A stretch of DNA of 64,000 nt from Streptomyces flavofungini (GCF_030388665.1 NZ_CP128846.1:3326001-3390000); one strand, 5' to 3'; shown: positions 19,301 through 29,572, counted from the first letter of the stretch. A program made the numbers and translations. The notes: generated by a model not told the origin, from the sequence alone.

Positions 19301-21394
19301 GTGACGGAGCACCTCAGCCCCTACGAGGGCCGCAAGGCACCAGTTGCCCGGCCAACCGCCCCCGCGGATCCCCGCGGGGCGCTGCTGCGTGCCCCGGAGA
19401 CGGAAACGTTCGGCTCCGAGGGCGTGAACGCCCTGCCCGCGCAGGCACGCACGGGTGAACAGGACGCGGGCACGGGCAACGAGCACGCCCAGTCGTCCAC
19501 GCCCGCCACGGAAGGACCGGGCAGCCACCGCCCGCGCCCGGCCCCCGAGGGCCTGCCGACCCAGCCGCACCCCGGCCCCGACGCGGCCAGGCCGGGCACC
19601 GAGGCCCCCACGGCCCTGCCCGGCGTGAGCGACGTGCCGGGCGCCCCCGGTGGCGCCGAGCGCCGCTCGGGCCGCCCCCGCCCGCCGGGCCCCGCGGCGA
19701 TGCGGCGCGACGGGGACCGGCTGCGGTTCGTGGGCGCCGCCACCCGGCGCATCGCCCGTGGCATCGACCTCGACGAGATCGTGATGGGCCTGTGCCGGGC
19801 CACCGTGCCCACGTTCTCGGACGCGATCCTCGTCTATCTGCGCGACCCGCTGCCGGTGGGCGACGAGCGCCCCGCGGGACCGCTGCTCCTCAGGCTGCGC
19901 CGCACCGACCGCATCCCCGAGGACCAGGACACCGACGGCGGCACGCTGCCCGCCCTCCAGGTCCAGTCCGACCTGTCGTCGGCCGCCGAGCTGTGCGAGG
20001 TCCGGGTGGGCAGCGCGCTCGCGGAGGTCCTGCGCGGGGTGCGACCGGTGTTCGCGGACGCCGCGACGGCGTTCGGCGCGCTGCCCGAGCTGCTCGGTGA
20101 CGGGCGTTCGGTGCCCGGCGGCCAGCGCGCGATCCTGGCGCCGCTGCGGGGGCGGCGCCGGGTCATCGGGGCCGCGGTCTTCCTGCGCCGCCCCGACCGG
20201 CACCCGTTCGAGGCCGACGATCTCCTGGTCGCCGCCCAGCTCGCCACGCACAGCGCGCTCGGCATCGACAAGGCCGTCCTGTACGGCCGCGAGGCGTACA
20301 TCGCCGACGAGCTGCAGCGCACGATGCTCCCCGAGACCCTGCCGCGCGCCACCGGCGTGCGCCTGGCCTCGCGCTACCTCCCGGCCGCCGAGACCGCCCG
20401 CGTCGGCGGCGACTGGTACGACGCGATCCCGCTGCCCGGCAGCCGCGTCGCCCTGGTCGTCGGCGACGTCATGGGGCACTCCATGACCTCCGCCGCGATC
20501 ATGGGCCAGCTGCGCACCACCGCGCAGACCCTCGCCGGCCTCGACCTGCCGCCCCAGGAGGTCCTGCACCACCTCGACGAGCAGGCCCAGCGCCTCGGCT
20601 CCGACCGCATGGCGACCTGCCTGTACGCGGTGTACGACCCGGTCTCGCACCGCATCACCATCGCCAACGCGGGCCACCCGCCGCCCGTCCTGCTGCACCT
20701 GGGCGGCCGCGCGGAGGTCCTGCGGGTGCCGCCGGGCGCGCCCATCGGCGTGGGCGGCGTCGACTTCGAGGCCGTCGAGCTGGACGCCCCTGCGGGCGCG
20801 ACCCTGCTCCTGTACACGGACGGGCTCGTGGAGTCCCGCCTGCGCGACGTGTGGACGGGCATAGAGCAGCTGCGCGAGCGCCTCGCCGCCACCGCCCAGC
20901 TCACCGGGCCCGACCACCCGCCGCCCCTCGAGGCCCTGTGCGACGAGGTCCTCGACATGCTCGGCCCCGGCGACCGCGACGACGACATCGCCCTGCTCGC
21001 CGCCCGCTTCGACGGGATCGCGCCGAGCGACGTGGCGTACTGGTTCCTGGAACCGGAGGACGCCACGCCGTCGCGCGCCCGCAGGCTGGCCCGCAGCGCC
21101 CTGGAACGCTGGGGCCTGACCGAGCTGAACGACGCCGTGGAGCTGCTCGTCAGCGAGGTCGTCACGAACGCCGTGCGGTACGCCACGCGGCCGATCACCC
21201 TGCGGCTGCTACGCACGGACGTGCTGCGCTGCGAGGTCGGCGACGACGTGCCGCAGCTCCCACGGCTGCGCCAGGCCCGCGCGACGGACGAGGGCGGACG
21301 CGGTCTGTACCTGGTCAACAGGCTGGCGCGGCGCTGGGGTGCCACGCGCCTGAGCACGGGAAAGGTGGTCTGGTTCGAGCTGAACCAGAACTGA
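19301..21394 (+). CDS. SpoIIE-type PP2C phosphatase with GAF-like and anti-sigma kinase-like domains
   Basis: This 697-residue protein starts at a GTG. About 125 proline- and glycine-rich residues are followed by a GAF-like sensor (about 140-335), a SpoIIE/RsbU phosphatase domain (LASRYLPAAETARVGGDWYD, then VALVVGDVMGHSMTSA and TLLLYTDGLVESR), and a C-terminal histidine-kinase-like ATPase (ELNDAVELLVSEVVTNAVRY, then DEGGRGLYLVNRLARRWG). Such proteins switch alternative sigma factors by dephosphorylating anti-anti-sigma factors and rephosphorylating them. No sigma or anti-anti-sigma gene is adjacent, so its partners are elsewhere. Confidence 0.92.
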   Translation: MTEHLSPYEGRKAPVARPTAPADPRGALLRAPETETFGSEGVNALPAQARTGEQDAGTGNEHAQSSTPATEGPGSHRPRPAPEGLPTQPHPGPDAARPGTEAPTALPGVSDVPGAPGGAERRSGRPRPPGPAAMRRDGDRLRFVGAATRRIARGIDLDEIVMGLCRATVPTFSDAILVYLRDPLPVGDERPAGPLLLRLRRTDRIPEDQDTDGGTLPALQVQSDLSSAAELCEVRVGSALAEVLRGVRPVFADAATAFGALPELLGDGRSVPGGQRAILAPLRGRRRVIGAAVFLRRPDRHPFEADDLLVAAQLATHSALGIDKAVLYGREAYIADELQRTMLPETLPRATGVRLASRYLPAAETARVGGDWYDAIPLPGSRVALVVGDVMGHSMTSAAIMGQLRTTAQTLAGLDLPPQEVLHHLDEQAQRLGSDRMATCLYAVYDPVSHRITIANAGHPPPVLLHLGGRAEVLRVPPGAPIGVGGVDFEAVELDAPAGATLLLYTDGLVESRLRDVWTGIEQLRERLAATAQLTGPDHPPPLEALCDEVLDMLGPGDRDDDIALLAARFDGIAPSDVAYWFLEPEDATPSRARRLARSALERWGLTELNDAVELLVSEVVTNAVRYATRPITLRLLRTDVLRCEVGDDVPQLPRLRQARATDEGGRGLYLVNRLARRWGATRLSTGKVVWFELNQN

Positions 21395-21447
21395 TCCGGG
21401 CCTGATCCGGAGCCGAGCCGGAGCCTGACCAGGCCCGTTCCGGAGCT

Positions 21448-21474
21448 GGTCCGGGCCCGACTCGGGCCCGGACC
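21448..21474 (+). terminator. Hairpin between the phosphatase and catalase genes
   Basis: GGTCCGGGCCCGA and TCGGGCCCGGACC are perfect 13-bp arms around one base, so the real loop is a few bases larger. The surrounding 80 bases repeat CCGGAGC and CCGGGC elements. It isolates katA from the gene upstream. Confidence 0.8.
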
Positions 21475-21575
21475 GGAACGGGACCGGAACTGGACCCCGT
21501 CCAAATGTTGCCGATGCCCGGTCGGCGGAGTTCACTGGCCTGTGTGCCCGAGCTCCGTCCGATGGGAGGACGCTC

Positions 21576-23027
21576 ATGACATACACGACGAACAACGCCG
21601 GGATCCCGGTGGAGAGCGACGAACACTCGCTGACCGTCGGGTCCGACGGCCCCGTCCTGCTCCAGGACCACTACCTCATCGAGAAGATGGCCCAGTTCAA
21701 CCGGGAACGGGTGCCCGAGCGGGTGGTGCACGCGAAGGGGTCGGGGGCCTACGGGACCTTCGAAGTGACCAACGACGTCAGCCAGTTCACCAAGGCCGAC
21801 CTCTTCCAGCCCGGCAGGCGCACCGAGATGCTGGCGCGCTTCTCGACCGTCGCCGGTGAGCAGGGCTCGCCCGACACCTGGCGCGACCCCCGCGGCTTCG
21901 CGCTGAAGTTCTACACCGAGCAGGGCAATTACGACCTGGTCGGCAACAACACGCCCATCTTCTTCGTCCGCGACCCCATCAAGTTCCAGGACTTCATCCG
22001 CTCCCAGAAGCGCACCCCCGCCAGCGGACTGCGCGACCACGACATGCAGTGGGACTTCTGGACGCTGTCCCCCGAGTCCGCGCACATGGTGACGTGGCTC
22101 ATGGGCGACCGCGGCATCCCGAAGACGTACCGCCACATGAACGGCTACTCCTCGCACACCTATCTGTGGTTCAACGGCGGCGGCGAGAAGTTCTGGGTGA
22201 AGTACCACTTCAAGACCGACCAGGGCATCGACTTCCTCACCCAGGCCGAGGCCGACGAACTCGCCGGGACGGACGGCGACGCCCACCGGCGCGACCTGTT
22301 CGAGTCGATCGCGCGGGGCGAGCACCCGAGCTGGACGCTGAAGGTCCAGATCATGCCGTTCGAGGACGCCCCGGACTACCGCTTCAACCCCTTCGACCTG
22401 ACGAAGGTGTGGCCGCACGGCGACTACCCGCTGATCGAGGTCGGCCGGATGCGCCTCGACAAGAACCCCGAGGACTTCCACATCCACATCGAGCAGGCCG
22501 CGTTCGAGCCGTCGAACATGGTGCCCGGCATCGGCCCGTCCCCCGACAAGATGCTGCTCGGACGGCTGTTCTCGTACCCCGACACGCACCGCTACCGCAT
22601 CGGCCCCAACTACGCCCAGCTGCCGCCGAACCGCCCGCACACGGCCGTCCACTCGTACGCGAAGGACGGTCCGATGCGGTACGAGGCCGCCGACGTGGCC
22701 CGGCCGTACGCGCCCAACTCCTACGGCGGCCCGGCCGCTCCGGTGCAGGAGTCCGTGGACCCGGCGGGCTGGCGGACGGCCGGCGAGATGGTGCGCGAGG
22801 CGTACAAGCTCCACCGCGAGGACGACGACTTCGGCCAGGCGGGCACGCAGGTGCGGCAGGTGCTCGACGACGCGCAGCGCGAACGGCTCGTGTCGAACAT
22901 CAGCGGGCACCTCCTCGACGGCGTCTCCCGCCCCGTCCTGGACCGGGCGCTCGCGTACTGGCGCAACGTGGACAAGGACCTGGGCGACAGGGTCGCGGCG
23001 AAGGTCAACGGCGACGGCGGGACGTGA
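21576..23027 (+). CDS. katA: Monofunctional heme catalase
   Basis: This 483-residue small-subunit catalase converts hydrogen peroxide to water and oxygen. The distal histidine is H52 ([12 protein letters not shown]), the distal asparagine lies in [16 protein letters not shown], and the proximal heme tyrosine is Y334 in [12 protein letters not shown]. It starts at an ATG with GGGAGGA upstream. No Fur-like catR gene is adjacent, unlike the best-known streptomycete catA locus, so control must come from elsewhere. OxyR, 6.6 kb away, is one candidate. Confidence 0.96.
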   Translation: MTYTTNNAGIPVESDEHSLTVGSDGPVLLQDHYLIEKMAQFNRERVPERVVHAKGSGAYGTFEVTNDVSQFTKADLFQPGRRTEMLARFSTVAGEQGSPDTWRDPRGFALKFYTEQGNYDLVGNNTPIFFVRDPIKFQDFIRSQKRTPASGLRDHDMQWDFWTLSPESAHMVTWLMGDRGIPKTYRHMNGYSSHTYLWFNGGGEKFWVKYHFKTDQGIDFLTQAEADELAGTDGDAHRRDLFESIARGEHPSWTLKVQIMPFEDAPDYRFNPFDLTKVWPHGDYPLIEVGRMRLDKNPEDFHIHIEQAAFEPSNMVPGIGPSPDKMLLGRLFSYPDTHRYRIGPNYAQLPPNRPHTAVHSYAKDGPMRYEAADVARPYAPNSYGGPAAPVQESVDPAGWRTAGEMVREAYKLHREDDDFGQAGTQVRQVLDDAQRERLVSNISGHLLDGVSRPVLDRALAYWRNVDKDLGDRVAAKVNGDGGT

Positions 23028-23125
23028 CCACCCGGCCGGGCCCGGTGAGCCGAGTCAGCCCGCTCTGAGCGGTCCGCCCGGCCGGTCACTGCGGTCCGGG
23101 CGGCCCGCCACTGCGGTCCCGGCTG

Positions 23126-25606
23126 TCAGTCGGCCCGGTCCGAGCGGTCCGCCCTGTCGTCCGGGTCGTCCGGGATGCCCCACGTCGGTGGTGGCGTCGT
23201 CGGAGTCGTCGGCGGGTTCGTCGGCGTCGTCGGGGTCGTGGGCGGCTTCGTCGCCGGGGTGGTCGGCGGCTGGGTCGTCGGGGGCTTCGTCGACGGCGGC
23301 TTCGTCGTCGGCTTGTCCTTGTCCTCGTCGTCCGTCTCGGTGGGCGGTGCCGTCGGGGTCCGCGGGGCCTGCGTCGGCGGCTCGGGGGGTGCTTCGACGC
23401 CGGAACCCATGTCCGTCTTCAGGTTGAACTTGGTGCGCGAGCCCGTCGCGTTGAACGTGTACGCCGCCCAGATCTCGGCCGGGAAGCTGCCGCCGTCGAC
23501 GCGCGGCTTGCCGCCCGCGCCCCGCATGGACACCTGCTGGCCGCGCTTGAACTTGCCGTCGTCCTTCGGCTGCTCGCCGAACAGGCCGACGGAGGTGACC
23601 AGCTTGGGCGTGTAGCCCACGAACCAGGCCGACTTGTTGTCGTCGGACGTACCGGTCTTGCCGGCGACCGACTGACCCTTGCGGTTGCTCGCGTCGCGCA
23701 CCGAGGCCCGCGCCGTGCCGTCGTCGACCACGCCGGTGAGCACGGACGTGACGGAGTCCGCGGCGCCCCGGCTGATGACCTCGTCGCCGATGGCGTCCGG
23801 CAGGTCGACGGAGCGGTCCTTGTGCTCGACCGACTTCACGAGCTGCGGCGTGACCTGCTTGCCGTGGTTGTCGAGCGTCGCGTACACGGCCGCCATCTCC
23901 AGCGGACTCGCGCCCATCGACCCGAGGGTCTGCGCGGGCACGGCGGGCAGGCCCTTGACGTCCATGCCGAGCTTGCCCGCGGTCTGCAGGACCTTGTCCA
24001 TGTCGACGTCCACGCCCATCTGCGCGAACACGGAGTTGATGGACTTGTTCATCGCCGTCTGGACGGTGACGGGGCCGTAGGAGCGGCCGTCCTCGTTGGG
24101 CGGGGCGAAGCCGATGTCGCTGCCCTTGACGGGACGCTTGCTGCGGCCGCTGTAGATGGTGTCCGCCGTGATCGGCTTGCCCTCCTGCGTCTTGGCGCCC
24201 TGCTCCAGGGCGGCGGCGAGGATCAGCGGCTTGAAGGTGGAGGCGGGCTGGTAGTCGCCGCGGGTGGCGTTGTTCGTGAAGTGCTTCAGATAGTCACGGC
24301 CGCCGTACATCGCGACGATCCCGCCGGTCTTCGGGTCGACGGAGACCGCACCGGCCTGCACGCGCGCGTCGGCCTTGCTCCTGCCCGGCTCCAGCTTGTC
24401 GTTGAGCTTCCTGTCGACCGCCTTCTCCAGCTGGCGCTGCTTCTTGGGGTCGATGTTCAGCGTGATGGTGTAGCCGCCCGCCTTGAGCTGCGCCTCCGCC
24501 TCGGACTTGGTGTAGCCCTCCTTGACGAGCTGCGCCTCGATGGCCTCGTTGGCGGCCCGGACCAGATAGCCGGTCTGCCCCTTCATCTCGGGGTCGGGCT
24601 TCGGCTCGTGCGGCTTGGGGAACTTCAGGCGGTCGCGCTCGGCGGAGTCGAGCCAGCCCTGCCCGACCATGTTGTTCAGTACGTAGTCCCAGCGCTCCCT
24701 GACCAGCTTCTTGCCGGTGGGCGTGGCCGTCGCCCAGTCATAGGAGCTGGGGGCCTGGAGCAGCGCGGCGAGGTAGGCGCCCTGCGCGACGTTCAGCTTC
24801 TCGGCGTCGACGCCGTAGTAGGCCTGGGCGGCGGCCTGGATGCCGTAGGCGCCGCGGCCGTAGTACACGGTGTTGAGGTAGCCCGCGAGGATGTCGTCCT
24901 TGCTCTTCTCGCGGTCCACCTTCAGCGAGATGACCAGTTCCTTGAGCTTGCGCGAGACGGTCTGGTCCTGCGTGAGGTAGTAGTTCTTCACGTACTGCTG
25001 GGTGATCGTCGAGCCGCCCTGCTTGCCCTTGCCGGCCAGCGTGTTGAGCACGCCGCGGGCGGTGCCCTTCAGGTCGACGCCCGAGTCCTTGTAGAAGGAC
25101 TTGTTCTCGGCGGCGACGAAGGTGCGCTGCACCGGCTTCGGGATCTTGTCCAGGTCGATGATCTCGCGGTTCACGTCGCCGTCGCCGTCGCGGGCGAGGA
25201 GCGTGCCGTCGCTGTACTTGTAGACGTTGCTCTGCAGGCGCGCGGCGGCGTTGCCCTTGGGGATGTCCACGACCAGGTACAGCACGACGAAGCCGAGCAT
25301 CAGAAGCAGGATGAAGGAGAAGAGCGCGCCCAGGAGCTTCTTCCAGGTGAAGAAGCGGCGGATGCCGGTCTTCTTGGGCTTGGCCGAGCGGCCTCGGCGG
25401 GCCGCGCGGCGGCCACCGCCCGCGCCCTCGCCGGACTCGCTCGCGCCGGGTATGCCCTCGCGGGAGGTGTCCTCGCCGGCGGGGTCGGCGCCGGGGCCGG
25501 CGACGGAGGGACTGCCGGTGGCGGGGGCCTCGCCGCCGGACGGGCGGGGGCGCGCTGATCGGCGCGCACCGCGCTGCCGCGCTTTTCGCTCTTCCGCTCG
25601 GCCCAT
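23126..25606 (-). CDS. Class A penicillin-binding protein (transglycosylase/transpeptidase)
   Basis: I start at the ATG at 25606 (MGRAEERKARQRG), giving 826 residues. A basic cytoplasmic N-terminus and one membrane helix (about 92-114) precede the GT51 glycosyltransferase domain (FVAAENKSFYKDSGVDLKG, with the catalytic glutamate near 167, then GGSTITQQYVKNYYL). The transpeptidase domain has SxxK in PASTFKPLI, SxN in SINSVF and KTG in GKTGTSDDNKSAWF. The C-terminus is a long P/T-rich tail of about 90 residues, probably crossing the wall. It makes peptidoglycan. Confidence 0.95.
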   Translation of the reverse strand: MGRAEERKARQRGARRSARPRPSGGEAPATGSPSVAGPGADPAGEDTSREGIPGASESGEGAGGGRRAARRGRSAKPKKTGIRRFFTWKKLLGALFSFILLLMLGFVVLYLVVDIPKGNAAARLQSNVYKYSDGTLLARDGDGDVNREIIDLDKIPKPVQRTFVAAENKSFYKDSGVDLKGTARGVLNTLAGKGKQGGSTITQQYVKNYYLTQDQTVSRKLKELVISLKVDREKSKDDILAGYLNTVYYGRGAYGIQAAAQAYYGVDAEKLNVAQGAYLAALLQAPSSYDWATATPTGKKLVRERWDYVLNNMVGQGWLDSAERDRLKFPKPHEPKPDPEMKGQTGYLVRAANEAIEAQLVKEGYTKSEAEAQLKAGGYTITLNIDPKKQRQLEKAVDRKLNDKLEPGRSKADARVQAGAVSVDPKTGGIVAMYGGRDYLKHFTNNATRGDYQPASTFKPLILAAALEQGAKTQEGKPITADTIYSGRSKRPVKGSDIGFAPPNEDGRSYGPVTVQTAMNKSINSVFAQMGVDVDMDKVLQTAGKLGMDVKGLPAVPAQTLGSMGASPLEMAAVYATLDNHGKQVTPQLVKSVEHKDRSVDLPDAIGDEVISRGAADSVTSVLTGVVDDGTARASVRDASNRKGQSVAGKTGTSDDNKSAWFVGYTPKLVTSVGLFGEQPKDDGKFKRGQQVSMRGAGGKPRVDGGSFPAEIWAAYTFNATGSRTKFNLKTDMGSGVEAPPEPPTQAPRTPTAPPTETDDEDKDKPTTKPPSTKPPTTQPPTTPATKPPTTPTTPTNPPTTPTTPPPTWGIPDDPDDRADRSDRAD

Positions 25607-25896
25607 GACTGTGGCGCTCCGCTTCGTCTCGTCGTCTTCGTACTGTGTGCCGCGTGCTGTGTGCCCGCGTGGCGCTCGGGTGCGTGCCACCGAGTGCCCG
25701 TGGCACCTCAGGTCAGCTCATGAAGCTAACACCGCGCCAGTGGACAAACGCCCCACGATCCGGCCTTTTCCGGACGTGACAATCAGCACCCAGCACAGGG
25801 GAACCAGTGCTGTCCCACCCAAATCGACTCACCAGGGCCACCGACGGTTGCCCGGGAACCGAACACACAGTCGTCCGCCGGCCTAGACACCGCGCG
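25607..25896. other. Non-coding divergent region between the penicillin-binding protein and padR
   Basis: About 290 bases hold no convincing gene. The minus-strand frame upstream of 25606 is open but unlike the family. The region must carry the promoters of both flanking genes, but I cannot assign -10 and -35 boxes with confidence. Confidence 0.5.
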
Positions 25897-25926
25897 TATA
25901 CACGCCACGTATACGTGGTGTGTATA
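25897..25926. promoter_or_regulatory. 30-bp palindromic operator in front of padR
   Basis: TATACACGCCACGTA, then TACGTGGTGTGTATA, is a near-perfect palindrome with one mismatched pair, ending 9 bases before the padR start. The half-sites TATACAC and GTGTATA resemble the ATGTATA-type sites bound by PadR repressors. The AT-rich ends also overlap where a -10 box should be, so binding would block transcription of the whole operon. Confidence 0.85.
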
Positions 25927-25935
25927 GTGCTCCGC

Positions 25936-26463
25936 ATGTCCATCGGTCACACCCTCCTCGGGCTCCTCGAATCAGGGCCCCGCCACGGCTACGACCTCAA
26001 GCGCGCCTTCGACGAGAAGTTCGGCCACGACAAGCCGCTGCACTACGGCCAGGTCTACTCGACCATGTCCCGGCTCCTGAAGAACGGCCTCGTCGAGGTC
26101 GACGGGGTGGAGGCGGGCGGCGGCCCCGAGCGGAAGCGGTACGCCATCACCGAGGCGGGCATCACCGATGTCCAGCGGTGGCTCGCGACGCCGGAGAAGC
26201 CCGAGCCGTACCTCCAGTCGACGCTCTACACCAAGGTCGTCCTCGCGCTGCTCACCCACCGCGACGCCGCCGACATCCTCGACACCCAGCGCGCGGAGCA
26301 TCTGCGCCTGATGCGGATCCTCACCGACCGCAAGCGGAAGGGCGATCTCGCCGATCAGCTCATCTGCGACCACGCCCTGTTCCATCTCGAAGCCGACCTG
26401 CGCTGGCTGGAGCTCACCTCCGCCCGACTGGGCAAGCTCGCCAAGGAGGTGCTCCCCTCATGA
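25936..26463 (+). CDS. PadR-family transcriptional repressor
   Basis: This 175-residue PadR protein has an N-terminal winged helix (MSIGHTLLGLLESGPRHGYD, then HYGQVYSTMSRLLKNGLVEV and KRYAITEAG) and a C-terminal helical dimerisation region (PS-PadR2 type). These repressors usually control the adjacent transporter and release DNA when they bind a drug or metabolite. A palindromic operator ends 9 bases upstream, so it very likely represses itself and the ABC genes. Its TGA overlaps the next ATG (ATGA), which couples translation. Confidence 0.93.
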   Translation: MSIGHTLLGLLESGPRHGYDLKRAFDEKFGHDKPLHYGQVYSTMSRLLKNGLVEVDGVEAGGGPERKRYAITEAGITDVQRWLATPEKPEPYLQSTLYTKVVLALLTHRDAADILDTQRAEHLRLMRILTDRKRKGDLADQLICDHALFHLEADLRWLELTSARLGKLAKEVLPS

Positions 26464-27146
26464 CCCCCGCTGGTTCCCTGCTCACCGCAGACGGGCTGCG
26501 CAAGGCCTATGGGCCGACCACCGCGCTCGACGGCGCCGCGTTCTCCATCCACCCCGGCGAGATCGTCGCCGTGATGGGCCCCTCCGGCTCCGGCAAGTCC
26601 ACGCTCCTGCACTGCCTCGCCGGGATCGTGCGGCCGGACGCGGGCGAGATCACGTACAACGGGCGGAGCCTGACCGGCATGAGCGACGCCGCGCTCAGCG
26701 CGCTGCGCCGCAGCGAGTTCGGGTTCGTGTTCCAGTTCGGCCAGCTCGTCCCGGAGCTGACGTGCCTGGAGAACGTCGCGCTGCCCCTCAGGCTCAACGG
26801 CGCCAAGCGCAAGGACGCCGAGCGGACCGCGCTGACCTGGATGGAGCGCCTGGAGGTCGACGACGTGCGCGACAAGCGCCCCGGCCAGGCCTCCGGCGGC
26901 CAGGGCCAGCGCGTGGCCGTGGCCCGCTCCCTCGTCACCAACCCGCGCGTGCTGTTCGCGGACGAGCCCACCGGCGCCCTCGACTCCCTCAACGGCGAGC
27001 GCGTGATGGAACTGCTCACCGACGCCGCCCGCTCCACCCACGCCGCCGTCGTCCTCGTCACCCACGAGACCCGGGTCGCCGCCTACTCCGACCGCGAGGT
27101 CGTCGTACGCGACGGCAAGTCCCGTGACATGGAGCGCCTGGTATGA
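26460..27146 (+). CDS. ABC transporter ATP-binding protein (MacB/LolD type)
   Basis: This 228-residue ATPase has Walker A GPSGSGKST, a Q-loop, the signature ASGGQGQRVAVARSL (ASGGQ in place of LSGGQ), Walker B VLFADEPTGALD and the H-loop VLVTHE. The TGALD stretch places it with MacB/LolD-like ATPases that work with FtsX-type permeases. It overlaps padR by four bases and the permease by four bases (ATGA at both), so the three are one operon. Confidence 0.94.
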   Translation: MTPAGSLLTADGLRKAYGPTTALDGAAFSIHPGEIVAVMGPSGSGKSTLLHCLAGIVRPDAGEITYNGRSLTGMSDAALSALRRSEFGFVFQFGQLVPELTCLENVALPLRLNGAKRKDAERTALTWMERLEVDDVRDKRPGQASGGQGQRVAVARSLVTNPRVLFADEPTGALDSLNGERVMELLTDAARSTHAAVVLVTHETRVAAYSDREVVVRDGKSRDMERLV

Positions 27147-29572
27147 GCACGACCCGTACGAAGCCGGTGGCGCCGCCCGACGCCGGGGACCGGCCGACCG
27201 GTCCCACCGGCGTCCGCGCCTGGCTCCGCGACCTCGCCATGGGCATCCGGTTCGCGGTCGGCGGCGGCCGGGAGGGCTGGGTGCGCACCGGGCTCACCGC
27301 CGTCGGCGTGGGCCTCGGCGTCGCGCTCCTGCTCGGCGCCGCCTCGGTGCCCGACCTGCTCGCCAACCGCGACGCCCGCGCGACGGCACGCCAGCCGGCG
27401 GACACCATGTCCGCCAAGAAGATCGAACCCAGCGACTCGACGATCCTGATCGTCGACGCGGGCACCGACTTCCGCGACTCGGAGATCGGCGGCCGTTCCG
27501 TGCGCGCCGACGGCGGCGACCCGGTGCGTCCGCCCGGTGTGAGCGAGCTGCCGAAGGGTGGCGAGATGGTGGTCTCGCCCGCCCTGCGCGACCTGATGAA
27601 CAGCTCCGAGGGCGAGCTCCTCAAGGAGCGCTTCAAGGGCTACCGCGTCACGGGCACCATCGGCGACGCGGGCCTGATGAGCCCCAAGGAGCTGTACTAC
27701 TACACCGGTTCCGACACCCTCACCAAGGAGCAGGGCGCCCACCGCGTCAAGGAGTTCGGCTACAAGGACCCGGCCGAGCCGCTCGACCCGCTCCTGGTCG
27801 TGCTCGTCGTCCTGATCTGCGTCGTGCTGCTCACGCCGGTGCTCATCTTCATCGGCACCGCGGTGCGCTTCGGCGGCGAGCGGCGCGACCAGCGCCTCGC
27901 GGCGCTGCGGCTCGTCGGCGCCGACCGGCGGGCGGTGCGCCGGATCGCGGCGGGCGAGGCGCTCTTCGGCGCGCTGTTCGGCCTCGCGCTCGGTGCCGTG
28001 TTCTTCCTCGGCGTACGGCAGTTGGTGGGCGTCGTCGACATCTGGAAGGTCAGCGCGTTCCCCTCCGACATGGTGCCGCTGCCCGGGCTCGCCGTGCTGA
28101 TCGCGCTGGCCGTGCCGATCTCGTCCGTGCTCGTCACGGTGATCTCGCTGCGCGCCGTCGCCATCGAGCCGCTCGGCGTCGTCCGCAGCACGACGGCACG
28201 CAAGCGGCGGCTGTGGTGGCGGCTGATTCTGCCCGTCGGCGGCCTGGTGATCCTGCTCAACCAGGACCAGGTGACCCGCACCGCGGGCGAGAACGTGCAG
28301 GTGTACTCCATCGCCGCGGGCGCCACCCTCGTCCTGGTGGGCCTCGCGACGCTGATGCCCTGGCTGGTCGAGGCGGCCGTGGCGAGGCTCCGCGGTGGGC
28401 CCGTGCCCTGGCAGCTCGCCACCCGGCGGCTGCAGTTGAGCAGCGGCACGGCGGCCCGCGCGGTCAGCGGCATCACGGTCGCGGTGGCGGGCGCGGTCGC
28501 CCTGCAGATGCTCTTCGCGTCCATGCACGACGACTTCAACACCACCACCGACCAGGACCCGCGGCGCGCCCAGCTCCACGTCAGCTCGCCGGAGGCCAGC
28601 GGCCCGCTGGCCCAGCGGATGATCGAGGACTTCCGTGCCGCGAAGGGCGTCAAGGGCGTCATCGGCCGGGTCTCGTCGTACGTGGTCAAGCCGGGCGAGC
28701 TGAAGAAGGCCGACGACATGCGGCCCACCACGGAGCTGTCCGTCGGCACCTGCGCGACCTTGCGCGAGCTGGCGCGGGTGACATCCTGCGCGGACGGCGA
28801 CACCTTCGTCGTGCACTCCGGGGACCGCGCGCTGGACCAGTGGGTGGACCAGGCGGCACGGCCCGGCGCGAAGCTGGACCTCAACAGCGAGAGCTGGGGC
28901 GACTACGCGGGCGAGGGGCACGGCAAGCACGTCCCGTGGACGCTGCCGAAGTCGTCCCGCACGATCACCTCGCGCCCGGACCCGGCGGGTGACCGCTACT
29001 ACGGCATCTTCGTGACGCCCGGCGCGATCGACGTGGCGAAGCTGTCGGACGCGAGCACCCAGGCCATGGTGCAGATCGACCCGAAGGTCGAGGACGCCGA
29101 GGAGTACGTGCGCAACGCGGCCACGCAGATCGATCCGCTGATCCGCGTGTACACGATCCGCATGATCGAGCGCGACAAGCAGTACGCCTCCGTGCAGAAG
29201 GGCCTGCAGGCGGGCGCGATCGCCACCATGATGCTGATCGCGGCGTCGATGCTGGTCTCGACCCTGGAGCAACTGCGGGAGCGCAAGCGGCTCCTGGCGG
29301 CCCTGACGGCCTTCGGCACCCGGCGCTCGTCGATGGCCTGGTCGGTGCTGTGGCAGACGGCCGTCCCCGTGGTGCTCGGCCTCGGCCTCGCCATCGTCGG
29401 CGGTCTGGCGCTCGGGGCCGTGATGTGCCGGATGGTGGACAAGGGGGTCACCGACTGGCTGGTGTTCCTGCCCCTTGGCGCGGCGGGTGCGGCGCTGGTC
29501 GCGGTGGTGACGCTGCTGAGCCTGCCCGCCCTGTGGCGGATGATGCGGCCGGACGGGCTCCGTACGGAGTAG
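27143..29572 (+). CDS. FtsX-like ABC transporter permease
   Basis: This 809-residue permease has an N-terminal membrane helix (GLTAVGVGLGVALLLGAA), two FtsX membrane blocks (about 210-400 and 655-800) and a large extracytoplasmic region between them. It follows the ATPase with a four-base overlap. Together they probably form a mechanotransmission-type transporter for an antimicrobial or envelope substrate, under PadR control. A strong hairpin at 29599-29635 ends the operon. Confidence 0.92.
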   Translation: MSTTRTKPVAPPDAGDRPTGPTGVRAWLRDLAMGIRFAVGGGREGWVRTGLTAVGVGLGVALLLGAASVPDLLANRDARATARQPADTMSAKKIEPSDSTILIVDAGTDFRDSEIGGRSVRADGGDPVRPPGVSELPKGGEMVVSPALRDLMNSSEGELLKERFKGYRVTGTIGDAGLMSPKELYYYTGSDTLTKEQGAHRVKEFGYKDPAEPLDPLLVVLVVLICVVLLTPVLIFIGTAVRFGGERRDQRLAALRLVGADRRAVRRIAAGEALFGALFGLALGAVFFLGVRQLVGVVDIWKVSAFPSDMVPLPGLAVLIALAVPISSVLVTVISLRAVAIEPLGVVRSTTARKRRLWWRLILPVGGLVILLNQDQVTRTAGENVQVYSIAAGATLVLVGLATLMPWLVEAAVARLRGGPVPWQLATRRLQLSSGTAARAVSGITVAVAGAVALQMLFASMHDDFNTTTDQDPRRAQLHVSSPEASGPLAQRMIEDFRAAKGVKGVIGRVSSYVVKPGELKKADDMRPTTELSVGTCATLRELARVTSCADGDTFVVHSGDRALDQWVDQAARPGAKLDLNSESWGDYAGEGHGKHVPWTLPKSSRTITSRPDPAGDRYYGIFVTPGAIDVAKLSDASTQAMVQIDPKVEDAEEYVRNAATQIDPLIRVYTIRMIERDKQYASVQKGLQAGAIATMMLIAASMLVSTLEQLRERKRLLAALTAFGTRRSSMAWSVLWQTAVPVVLGLGLAIVGGLALGAVMCRMVDKGVTDWLVFLPLGAAGAALVAVVTLLSLPALWRMMRPDGLRTE

